Shown here: piece by piece, positions 23,001-32,466 of the stretch
Layout: each line of letters opens with the position of its first letter
Position numbering within the stretch: the first letter of the stretch is position 1
DNA from: Trachythela sp. YZ-2020
Taxonomy: Eukaryota > Cnidaria > Anthozoa > Malacalcyonacea > Clavulariidae
Length of the DNA stretch: 64,000 bases
Direction of reading: 5' to 3'
NCBI GenBank assembly: GCA_016169945.1
Contig: JADLSH010000387.1
Span: forward strand, 1,426,001-1,490,000
Program-made: the position numbers and the translations under genes
The notes under the pieces: model-generated
Database searches by the model: none
The model's input: only the letters and a program-made list of their open reading frames with translations
Told to the model about the DNA's origin: nothing

Positions 23001-24119
23001 ATTAATCAGTAGGAGAGAGGGCTTCAAGCAAAAGGTATCTAAAAGGGAGGCGGTGAACTGGAAAAATATGAACTGCTAGGGGGTCTTCTGGGGCTTGATG
23101 TTCTGCGTTTTCAGGTTGAGTATTTTGATATATCCATCTATAGAGACTATAACTATAAGTTTCAGTATAAATGTCATTATTTCTTTTTTGCTTATATTTT
23201 AGATAAAAGGGCCTTCTCTGTTCTCCGTATGCCAGCGCCTAGCTGAACTAAATATTTAGTCAACATATCATATGACTGCAGCTGTTCCCATGAATATTTT
23301 AAAATAGAGACTATTTAAAAACAATATATATATATATATGCATGATGGGCTCATATACTTGAGCATGGAACGCAATTTACTAACAGCCGGCTAGGGCTGT
23401 TTCCCTTAGCAGCACTTTATATGCAAAATGCGTCAGGTTCGTGTGCCCAAAAATATAGCTATTATATACCAACATTATTAATGCATTTTCATGGGCAATG
23501 ATATTATATATAATTTAATTGATCAAATTGATTATTGTTATTGGCATTTATTCCTCCCTCATATTTTTGCATTAATAAAACAACATGTTTCTTGTTTCAA
23601 CTATATAAACCATAAACTAGACTTGCTCCACTAAGCTGTCTCTCATACAAAGCTTACAAAGAGCCGTATATATATTTGAGAGTTGTGAAGCATAGCTATT
23701 ATCATTCAAGCCTATTTTCAGGAAAAACCAATGTCTTCGTTATGAATGTGTACACTATGTTTCGAAAAATATTCGATAATAGGTCACAAATTAAACAATT
23801 ATTGCCTAAAATTTATATGTTATGCGTTTTGTTATACATTGTTTAGCTTATATACTGTACTGTATAATGTGATGGGGAGAGGCACAAAAGAAGTTTTGGA
23901 ATATCAAAAGTTCGGAAATTGTCCTGCACCCGGCCATCGATCTGCCCGTGTTGCCTCATCATTAAAGGAAAACTCACGTCGGGATGAAAGACATCCCGCC
24001 CCGGCAAACGCCGCGTTCCGCTTCTCATAAACACTATGCCATAGCCATGCACGGACAGTCCCTCAGCGACTCCGAACATTTTTCCATTGTTGCAGTAGCC
24101 TCCTCCGCGGGCCACGCGC
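23001..24119. other. Intron-like DNA with a GC-rich patch
   Basis: Mostly AT-rich, with a distinctly GC-richer patch at about 23930-24115. The minus strand of the patch has an open frame starting RVARGGGYCNNGKMFGVAEG and a possible donor (GTGAGT). I do not recognise a domain and cannot place an acceptor, so no gene is called. Confidence 0.4.
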
Positions 24120-24660
24120 AGAATTTTAGTTTATTGCGTTTACCACTCTGAGTTAGGCGGAAAGACTTAACAGGTTTTACAACCCATTCGACCAAGGTCT
24201 CGGAGTGTTAGTTATTTAACAATTATTTGCCGAAGGCGAGGTGAATATCGGTGAATAAAAACCGAGACGAAATTGTTTTAGTAAAAAGTGATTATTTGGA
24301 AAAAAATAAAAAATGCACATTTCAAAAATATTTTAATTGAATATTTACGATAAAAGCGGCTTAAAAACGCTTAGGTGATTATCGCGTATTAAATCCGAGG
24401 TAGCGCAACCAATCAGCGTCTACGTAATTTTACTAAGGTAATATACCCAAAGGGTTAGCTTATAGAGAGGGAGGAAAACTGGAATACCCGGAAAAAACCC
24501 CTCGAAGCACAGACGGAGGGAACCAACCAACCTCAACTTACACGAGTTAAACAAGCACAGGAAAGTTACCCAACTTAAATAAAACATTGATTTCGACCTG
24601 CAGTATAGCCGGCTTAACTCAGAGGTAAAGGACAGCGCGCTAACGGCATCTACCACCCGT
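24120..24660 (-). mobile_element. tRNA-derived SINE, copy 2, interrupted
   Basis: This copy matches 22330-22612 (shared blocks near AACTCAGAGGTAA, CCTCGAAGCACAG and CTTAACAGGTTTT). The head on the minus strand is GATGCCGTTAGCGCGCTGTC with GCAGGTCGAAATC following. An unrelated AT-rich insert at about 24214-24446 splits the body, probably another small element. Confidence 0.6.
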
Positions 24661-24791
24661 GCTGCCTGCGAATGTAGCTACCATTGGCATTGCTCATGAT
24701 AAACACATATTTTATTCAATCGTGGATATTATATAAATACGATATTTATAAGCGATCATAATCTAGAATAGAAGTAACAGTCTTTACTCAC

Positions 24792-24873
24792 ACTCCCCAT
24801 TGGCACTGATTTCAGTTCTGTAGTAACTCCATATGATTGCGATGCACAGAAAGATGATCGTGGCTTGCCTCAT
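24792..24873 (-). CDS. First coding exon with signal peptide
   Basis: The ATG at 24873 opens MRQATIIFLCIAIIWSYYR then TEISANGE, and a consensus donor (GTGAGT) follows at 24786-24791. The first 20 residues are a hydrophobic, uncharged stretch after one arginine, as expected for a cleaved secretion signal. The exon ends one base into a codon (phase 1), which suits a Cys-starting N-cap exon downstream. It is on the same strand and upstream of the LRR/SRCR exons, so I assign it to that gene, but the connecting exon was not found. Confidence 0.55.
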
Positions 24874-26340
24874 TTCTTTGCGGCAACGGCAAGTCACGTT
24901 TGCCTAAAACAGTAAAAGATGTATAACTAAAAATATAACAGATGAATGCCCATTCACTTTCACATTCAGTGAAGGTTAAAAACTATATAATATTTTCAGA
25001 ACCTGAGGATCCTAACTATATATAGGTGAAATGCTGGTTGTGATAAGGAATTTGAGGTGAGCGGAACTATACCATTTGCTCTACCTTCATACTAACAAGC
25101 ACTCCGCTCCGCATTTCGTGAATAAAAAAAACGCCACTATTCGACGTTAAATATACATATAATATAACTCATCAATACCTGAATTCAGGGTATGCAGTTT
25201 ATCTTCCGTCGTCGTTCGCAGCAAAATTATGTGACTTTACTTCTTCCTCGTTAAGACACAAGTAGCTCGAAAATTAATTTGCCGTTAGATTAGAACAGGT
25301 GAAAACATCTGTCACGGGCTGTAAAATTGATGAATGATGGTAGACAGCCACTTCTTGACAGCCACTTCTCGACAAAATTTACAAGTCACGATTCCACCGC
25401 ATGATTGACTTTTTGAAGAACAAAATTTGGAACAGATGGTTGTTGTTTGACTTTCTTTTCTTATGTTAATGTGTATTTTTGCAGAAAGTTCACGTATACG
25501 TGAGTAAAATTGTTTTTCTATTGAGCATTTTCGAAGGTAAAATAACATGTTAACGTGTTGTTCATATTCATTTATACCATTTCTCCTAAATTAGATCTGC
25601 TGTTTTAATTAATTCAGTATTAAAAAACCTTTCACACTGGCTTCATAATCAATGTCTACAAACTAATGTTTAAAAATAACTCGGGTATATTAGATTACGC
25701 TATTAGCGGTTCCAGACCGGGCAAACTGAAAAATTTCTTCGTCGCAGGTCTTCTTTCCACGTTGCCGTTGGTGACCAAGGGTTGGTCGTTGGCGTTGCTG
25801 TCAAGAAATTTTCAGCTTGCTCGCTGTGGAACCACATGCACGGAGTAGTGTCATCTAATTATATAATTTACCCAAGTTCTATAATCCCCCCAATCATTAG
25901 ACATTAAGTGATAAGATATACAACATATCGAAGGAACTAGGCCAAGCTCCAAAAATAGCACTTGCTCTTATAACCGACTTTGGGCTAACATACAAAAAGT
26001 CGCGTGGAACCACTCAAAGAATAGCATCATCCGCATTAATATATTATACTCTATACGCAATTACTTTTTGAGTAAACATTTATTAACGAAAAGCAATTAA
26101 CTTTCTACTAACATTCAAATATAATTCTAATATAATTCATTTGCATGAAACATGTATCACTGCATGTTTCATACTAAAAGCCTCTGTTTCATCAGTACTG
26201 CATTCTATATATATATACGAACTGAATTCCACCAGTCCGTCCCCCCCCTCCCAGATAAAAAATGAACGGTCCCTAATCCCCGAGCCGTGCGAGGGTACTA
26301 ATTCCGCTCGGATATTTACACCCGGGTATGTGAGAACATA
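24874..26340. other. Upstream DNA, no gene seen
   Basis: Region 5' of the signal-peptide exon and before the LINE. It should hold the promoter of the LRR gene, but I see no clear TATA box or other site that I can defend. A 78-codon minus-strand frame at 25312-25548 with several cysteines is unassigned. Confidence 0.4.
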
Positions 26341-26832
26341 GCGGATTCCAAAGTTTCAATCTCTTACGTGTGTTCTGCACGAGTGACTAAATTATCCACT
26401 TTTCAAGATATTGTATTAACAAATCAATTTGATGTTATAGCACTAACCGAAACCTGGTTGAATGATTCTATTACCGATTGCGAAATTATTCCCAATGGTT
26501 GCCAAATAATTCGCAGAGATCGATTATCTGGAAAGCGTGGTGGAGGTGTTTTGTTGGCGGTGAAAGATTCTATTACAACAGAACCATTCAAATTTAACTG
26601 TGAGTCCTTGGAACTCGCCAGCGTTGTGATAAAATCGTTTTCCAGAAGAGTTCTTGTTGCAGTTTGCTATAGACCACCTAATGCAGATAATGAATTTCTT
26701 CATAACTTTAACAACTTTTTAAAATTTGCAATCAATTCAAATCTCAAGGACATTATTTTACTAAGCGATTTTAACTATCCTTCCATCCAGTGGATTAATG
26801 GTTCAGGATTTTCAGATTCATCTTGTGAGTAA
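26341..26832 (+). pseudogene. LINE A endonuclease (partial)
   Basis: This is the apurinic-type (EEP) endonuclease of the LINE, which nicks target DNA to prime reverse transcription. Visible motifs are FDVIALTETWLNDSI (catalytic Glu in TET), IIRRDRLSGKRGGGVLLAV, VAVCYRPPNAD and IILLSDFNYPSIQW. The last corresponds to the GDFN motif, with Gly replaced by Ser. The frame ends at a TGA/TAA pair near 26830, after which endonuclease sequence continues in other frames (STRGSNILDLILATN, about 26888-26932). The N-terminal strand with the first Asn of the active site is missing. Confidence 0.8.
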
Positions 26833-27099
26833 AGTTTTACCGATGCATTACAAGATCACGGTCTCTTTCAACTGGCCAACTCATCAACTCGTGGCTCAAA
26901 CATTCTGGACTTGATCCTAGCAACTAATGTTTGCCTATTAGAAAACATCGAAACCACAGTTGATGAAGCTGCCTCTGTCCATTGACCTTAAACCAAAATC
27001 ACTCTTGACCTTAAACCAAAATTACCAGCAAAAAGAAAAATGTTTAATTACAACAAGGGTGACTTCGTAGGTCTCCGATAATCTCTAAAACTCCTGCCA

Positions 27100-28571
27100 T
27101 TGACTGATATCGTCCTCAGTGAAAATGATATTGAGACCGCCTGGCTCAAGTGGAAGGATACATCCCTTGCATGCTGTAGTAGATACGTATATGTTCCAAG
27201 TAAGCTAACATCGCGAACATATACTCCTCCTTACTTCAACAGCGAAATATCACACTCGGCAGCATTATGGGAGAAATTTCGTGAATTACGGCGGCTCGCT
27301 AAACGCATGATCAAAACCAACAAACGAGATTATATTAGGAACATGGCGGAGCCTATAATAACTAATCCTAAAGAATTCTGGAAATTTTTCATATCAACAT
27401 CTAATAAATCTTCACTTCCTGATATTATGACTCCAGCGGACTCGAAATTTACTACATCAATCGCGAAAGCTGATGCTTTAAACCAATTATTTGCACCCGT
27501 GTTTCTTCCTCGTCGTATTAATCATTGTGTTTCTCCACCTACTACAGCGTCCGACATTCCAAGTGAATCTGATTTATCCACAGCGAAGGCTACGGGTCCA
27601 GATGGAATATCTGCGAGATTATTAAAGGAATGTTCTGAAGTTCTTGCTCCGTCGCTAACTGCTCTTTGTAATAAATCGTTGGCCATGGGTAAAGTTCCTT
27701 CAGATTGGAAGTTTGCAAATATTGTTCCTGTTCCCAAAAATAATGAAAAGCATGTTATCAGCAATTACCGTCCAATTTCTTGATTATCTCTCGTGTCTAA
27801 AGTTATGGAGCATATAGTTCACCGCCGTGTCCTATATATATCGTCAAACCTCTCCTTCATAATCAACAGCACGGTTTTCGCTCAGGAAGATCATGTATCA
27901 CTCAACTCCTCGACGTTGTTCACAATATTGGCAAGCCGTTAGATCATGGAAAAGAAATGGATATGATTTATCTAGATTTCTCCAAGGCTTTCGATTCTGT
28001 ACACCACGATAAACTTGTTCTTAAGCTCTCTCAATTTGGTGTAACTGGTCCACTTTTAGACTGGTTTTCCGATTATCTTTCTGGACGTAAACAGCGAGTA
28101 GTAGTGGATGATTTTTCGTCGACTTACCTAGATGTGACATCTGGTGTTCCTCAAGGTAGTATTGTTGGTCCATTACTCTTTTTAATCTATGTCAATGACC
28201 TTCCAGAAGCAGTAACACACAGCAAAGTACCAATGTTCGCTGATGATAGTAAATGTTATAATGTTATAAACAATTCAAACGACATCAATATTCTTCAAGC
28301 AGATCTTCAAGCCCTGTGTCATTGGTCCTCTACTTGGGATTTAAAGTTTAATCAGAAAAAATGCTCCGGTATAAGATTTTCAAGGAAGCGTTCCATCGGG
28401 TCACCTGAATACTCATTAAATAATGATCAAATCCCTTTCAAGACAACACAGAAATATCTTGGAATTCTAGTCACCAACAACCTAAAATGGTCTCCTCTTA
28501 TTTCAAACATCGTTTCAAAGGCAAACCGTATGCTCTTTGTATTTTTCATTTTTTCGCGCGCTCATCAGTGA
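27100..28571 (+). pseudogene. LINE A reverse transcriptase, frame-broken
   Basis: Two open stretches (27100-27783 and 27957-28571) carry linker and reverse-transcriptase motifs. They are KATGPDGISARLLKECSE (the G-DG-I motif), IVPVPKNNEKHVISNYRPIS, then after a stop and frameshift YLDFSKAFDSVHHDKLVLKL, GVPQGSIVGPLLFLIYVND and MFADDSKCYNV (the FADD catalytic pair). The region between the two parts still reads as RT sequence in other frames. The break at 27784 is a single in-frame TGA, followed shortly by a frame change. Family: jockey/CR1-like, inferred from motif spacing. Confidence 0.85.
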
Positions 28572-28644
28572 GATCTGGGCACCCCAATCGACATCCAGGG
28601 ATCTTCTTTGTATAGAAGGGGTCCAAAGACGAGCGACAAAATAG

Positions 28645-28930
28645 ATGCTTCGAGATTACACTTCCTCTTACACCGACCGGTTAAAGAAACTTGAAATTCT
28701 TCCCATCCCATACTGGTTCGAGATAAAAGATATTTGTTTTTTCTTCAAATGCAAAGTTGGACATTATGACTTAAAACCTGATGACTATATACTAGTCAAT
28801 CCATCTCGTCGTCAAACTCGCCTTAGCTCTACTGATTCGTATCAGAACATCATCATTCAGAAATCAATTTTTCAATAGAATTGTACCGCTATGGAACAGT
28901 CTGCCGGATGAAATTAAATCTTCTTCTACA
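28645..28930 (+). pseudogene. LINE A C-terminal region
   Basis: The frame MLRDYTSSYTDRLKKLEIL then PIPYWFEIKDICFFFKC is the usual post-RT segment of jockey/CR1 elements (the YxxRLxxLxxLPLxxRRxxxDLxFFYK pattern). It continues in another frame (FFNRIVPLWNSLPDEIKSS, about 28868-28924). Frame changes show it is dead. Confidence 0.75.
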
Positions 28931-29320
28931 GTTCAGTCTCTAAAATATAAACTTAACAAACACTATAAAACTAAACTTTATTCATATTTTGATGTTGATA
29001 GGCCACGAACTTGGAAAACATTTTATCATAAGTCGTTCTTGTGTTATAAATTGTTGTTCATGAAAGTATTATGTTTCGTAGTGAATTTTATATATATATA
29101 TGTGTATGTATATGTACGTGCATGTATGTATGTGTGTATATATATTAATGATTCCGTTATGTAACTATAATTGATGTACATTTGTTGAAGTCATAGTGAT
29201 GTAAATGTAGTATAGTGTATTCATGTCAGGCAGGACTTAATTTAGGACTCTATTTGTCCTGTTGTCTGAGTCTTCAATCTTGTTATTGTAAAATTAATAA
29301 AAAATAAATAAAATAAAAAA

Positions 29321-31300
29321 AAGGGGCCCGCCATTATGTCATGGACGAACATGATTTTATACTTTATATGCGCATGCGCGACTTTATAGGCCGAGAGAAA
29401 AAAAAATTTTCAAATATAGTTTTGTACATTGTTTTGTGTACAGGGTCGGGAAATAAAACAAAAACAAAAAAAAGAAAAAAAAAAGGAATTTTTGTGGAAA
29501 CTTACCTAAAAGGAAAAAAAGAAAAAAGAAAGAAAAAAGACCGAAGAAGAAGAAGGTTTTCTTTGTTTGGTTACGTAAGGCTGTCAACAAACAAATTTAG
29601 AGCTTTAGCCTACGCAGTAGGCGTGAGGGGGTGGAGGGGAGGGGGGGGGGGGGGGGAGGGGGGGAGAAACGATTACAACCATTAGTCGTGTTAATAAAGA
29701 TATTTAGACAAGTATTTATGAAAATATTTTAGAACTTATCTGCTGCATAATATGTGAAAGGTGTAATACCTGTAGACGTTTGGGTCAGTTATCTGTGCAT
29801 ATATATCCTGAAAGTGTTAGTGATTTGTATTGCAATAATTTATTTAATGGACGAACGCGTCAGCAGTCGGATGAGACGTGTCATGTACACAGCATGACCG
29901 CATATACCTGTATTGAGAGTTTTTGAGACATCTAGAGTTATTGTATGAAAGAGCAACGCTATACTGCAATATTCATATAGTGTAACAATATCTTCAGTGC
30001 GTGTTTCTAAATAATTACTGGGTGATGTAAGTATACCGTTGTAAATGTTTTACGTGTTTTATTTTAAAGAGCGAAACAATATTATACTGTAGCAAATGTT
30101 TGCTGCTGTAATGATCAGTTCATCAAAGAACGTCGCAGTATGATATGATATGATGTGGTGGTTTGTGGCAATGTAAATGTGTGTCTTTTTGTTGCGGAGA
30201 CAGCTGTCGAGTAATTGTATTGCTAAAGAATCGAACGACAGTCACGACACAATATTACAGCGTAGCAAATGTTTGGGGGGATAGAAGAATGCCTGCCTGT
30301 ATTATTATATATTAAGAACGTTACGTGGCCAATATTTCGACTCTAACCTCGATCTAACTTCGCAATATAATCAGCATATTTCTTTATTTACAGTTTATTT
30401 ACAGTCAAAACATAAATACCTGCACACTTTCGTTTCTGTAATTGCTTTTGTATTTCAGTATTAACATTTGATTGGTTGTCAATTACACTATCGTTTTCAG
30501 AAGTACTGTACTAAGTAGACTAGAACGATAACTCGACCGCCATCTTTGAAGCCAAATTGAAGGCCGCCATTGAAGGTCCGAAGCCGAAAATACACCGCCT
30601 AAAAAGCGTCGATTTTCTTACACAAAACATCCTCATTGGAGCAAGATTAAAGGCTTAAAACAAACAACAATACTTGAACTTTAGTAAAAAACAAGTTTTA
30701 AGACCGTAGAAAGATTTTAACCTTATTTTTTTTAAAGTTGAAGAGCGAAGTTTTCATCGGCATGTTCAAACTTCTCCTATATTTCGAATATAAAGCTGAC
30801 ACCCCTGAAGTTTTTGCAGTTGGTGGATGTAGACTACTTAGAACTATCCAGAAAACCAGGTTTGAATCTTTGAAATTGAAAAATTAATTCGGATGAAAAA
30901 GCTATTTTTCTTTCTCATTTTGGCTAAAAAAGAAACTTTTGACTGAATTTCCCACTCCTCAAAACTCGCCTTAGTCCTTTTGAAAGTGCATTTTAGTCGC
31001 GCGGTTCCCACCTTTTGCTTCAAATTATGCATCAATTTGGCTTCACCCAAACACAGGGCTTAATCATAGGAGTTAGCGTTCCAGTCTACTTAGAGTTCAC
31101 TGCATGGAGGAACCCAAGCGGAACCGCGCGAAATAAAATGACGTCATTTGAAAAGGACTTTGCGAAAGTCTACCAACAATGTTGCATCCAACAATGTAGG
31201 GTTCCCTGTGTAGCACAAGAAACAGTGATAAAAACCTTTAGCACCTAGAGTATAGTATTTATTGAGTCCATTAATGAAGTTTTCACACACAAGTTAAATT
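29321..31300. other. Intergenic DNA with A-rich and G-rich tracts
   Basis: Directly after LINE A come a long purine tract (A/G, 29455-29560) and a run of guanines (29630-29666). The 114-codon frame across it is a low-complexity artefact. The remainder, to 31300, is AT-rich without recognisable genes. The stretch CCCTGTGTAGCACAAGAAAC near 31202 has a close match at 35371, so a dispersed repeat is present. Confidence 0.5.
29621..29666 (+). repeat. Poly-G tract
   Basis: Runs of 5, 4, 17 and 8 guanines occur with single A or T interruptions. Such a tract can form G-quadruplexes and is also a common place for assembly error. Confidence 0.8.
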
Positions 31301-31308
31301 AACACAAT

Positions 31309-31458
31309 CAGTAGCGTAGCCAGCCCGCCGATTTAGTCCCGCTATGCAAATTTGTTCGTGTTCATTGACGGTGAAAACAATCAATTTCTAAAGAAATGAA
31401 TAATGATGATTTGAAATTTGCATAGCGGGACCAAATCGGCGGGCTGGCTACGCCACTG
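31309..31458. mobile_element. hAT MITE with perfect 8-bp target duplication
   Basis: A 150-bp foldback. The left end CAGTAGCGTAGCCAGCCCGC pairs with GCGGGCTGGCTACGCCACTG on the right, and the arms extend through CGATTTAGTCCCGCTATGCA. AACACAAT is duplicated exactly at 31301-31308 and 31459-31466. CAGTxGCG ends plus an 8-bp duplication place it in hAT. Confidence 0.92.
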
Positions 31459-31520
31459 AACACAATAATCAATATCTATTCCTGAATTTGGAGAATTTCC
31501 TTTACATCTTTGCATACCCT

Positions 31521-32068
31521 AGCCTGTGCACAGATTGTATTCGCTTGTAATACAGTCTGCGAAAAATCGTGGCATTCCTTGTCGATCCCAATTTAAGCTA
31601 CCCAGATCTGGGTAGTTGATTCTGATTGGTCTCCTTTTAACTTAGCAGATTCTGATTGGCTGAGCTCAAAGGTCAACAAAGTTTCAACATTGAATTTCAG
31701 TTTAATTTTGTTTCAAGTTTATGTAAACAAAGCAGAAATACTTATACAATTGCTATTAATTTCAATTCCTCGTCACCTGTTATATGTTTAATCAGCTATC
31801 CGATCAAATTGTAAGATATTGAAAACGAAAGTATAATGATTTGAAGCATTTAGAAGGGTTCAATGAATGCAGAGTGTGTCAAGAAAATGTATTCTGAAAT
31901 TTGAACATCGAAGACCAAAGTTTGTTGATAGTTGAGCATAACCAATCAGAATCCACTAAGTTCAAAGATGACCAATCAGAATCAACTATTCAGAACTTGG
32001 TAGCGTTGCAGGGGTTTGACAAGCATGTGAGATTTTTCAGACTGTATTACAAGCTGTGCACAGGCTAA
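31521..32068. mobile_element. MULE-like MITE with 9-bp target duplication
   Basis: The left end is AGCCTGTGCACAG and the right end is CTGTGCACAGGCTAA. A second inverted block pairs TTGTAATACAGTCTG with CAGACTGTATTACAA. The 9-mer GCATACCCT stands immediately outside both ends (31512-31520 and 32069-32077). Nine-base duplications are typical of Mutator-like elements. The interior is non-coding and has repeated GATTCTGATTGG-type blocks. Confidence 0.85.
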
Positions 32069-32189
32069 GCATACCCTAAACCCTCTATTAAGCACTCAGG
32101 GTCTAATCTATTTCAGGTATGTTTGAGAAACCGGCAGGGGAGGGGGAGGTATTTACATAACTGAAAGTCAGTAAGAAATACAGTAAAAC

Positions 32190-32200
32190 AACATATTTAT
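32190..32200 (-). terminator. Possible polyadenylation signal of the P450
   Basis: The minus strand reads TTTAATAAATATG here, a consensus AATAAA about 270 bases after the P450 stop codon. Position and strand fit, but AATAAA is frequent in AT-rich DNA. Confidence 0.35.
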
Positions 32201-32466
32201 TAAAGTAACGGGCCAAATAGTGAATCTAACCAGTACAGCACACATGTGGGGGAAAGCAGGGGGAGGTCTAAAAGAGAGGGGTTTACTTACTAAGAGGGGG
32301 CACTGTCTGCTTGATAAAGGATTATGGTATTGTCCTCTAACTACCCAGTACACATGTGTTTCTTTGTTGTAATGTGGAGGGAAAGAAGATGGCCTAAAAG
32401 AGAGGGGCTAATATTACTGGGGTTGTACCAGTGTGCTGGATAGAGGATTTACAGGTATTATCCTCA

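Larger units (their letters stand above)
1..24873 (-). other. Multi-exon LRR/SRCR gene, 3' end off window
   Basis: This entry is the span of a gene inferred from sixteen separate exons on the minus strand. From 5' to 3' they are a signal-peptide exon, seven leucine-rich-repeat exons, a Cys-rich exon, an SRCR exon, an LRR N-terminal cap exon and six further LRR exons. Every LRR exon starts one base before a codon boundary and ends two bases into a codon, so all LRR introns are phase 2. The Cys-rich, SRCR and cap exons carry the reading frame through phase 1 and back to phase 2 with no clash. The product would be an extracellular recognition protein (secreted or membrane-anchored; the C-terminus is not seen). 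An exon joining the signal peptide (ends phase 1) to the first LRR (begins phase 2) was not found, so the 24.8-kb exon may belong elsewhere. Two adjacent genes remain possible. Confidence 0.6.
26341..29320 (+). mobile_element. Decayed LINE, 5' truncated (LINE A)
   Basis: A non-LTR retrotransposon of the jockey/CR1 type in sense orientation. In order it holds an endonuclease domain, a linker, a reverse transcriptase, a C-terminal region and an A-rich tail (AATAAAAAATAAATAAAATA, about 29295-29315). The endonuclease lacks its N-terminal 30-40 residues, so the copy is 5' truncated. Stops and frame changes at about 26830, 27000-27100, 27783-27957 and 28571-28645 make it inactive. No target duplication was found by eye. 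Confidence 0.85.

Noticed and set aside
25312..25548. 78-codon Cys-containing minus-strand ORF as a small secreted protein
   Set aside because: No signal peptide, no domain match, and the cysteine spacing fits no family that I know; it was left unassigned.
29341..29685. 114-codon plus-strand ORF
   Set aside because: It is a lysine/arginine-rich translation of an A/G tract and a poly-G run, i.e. low-complexity DNA.
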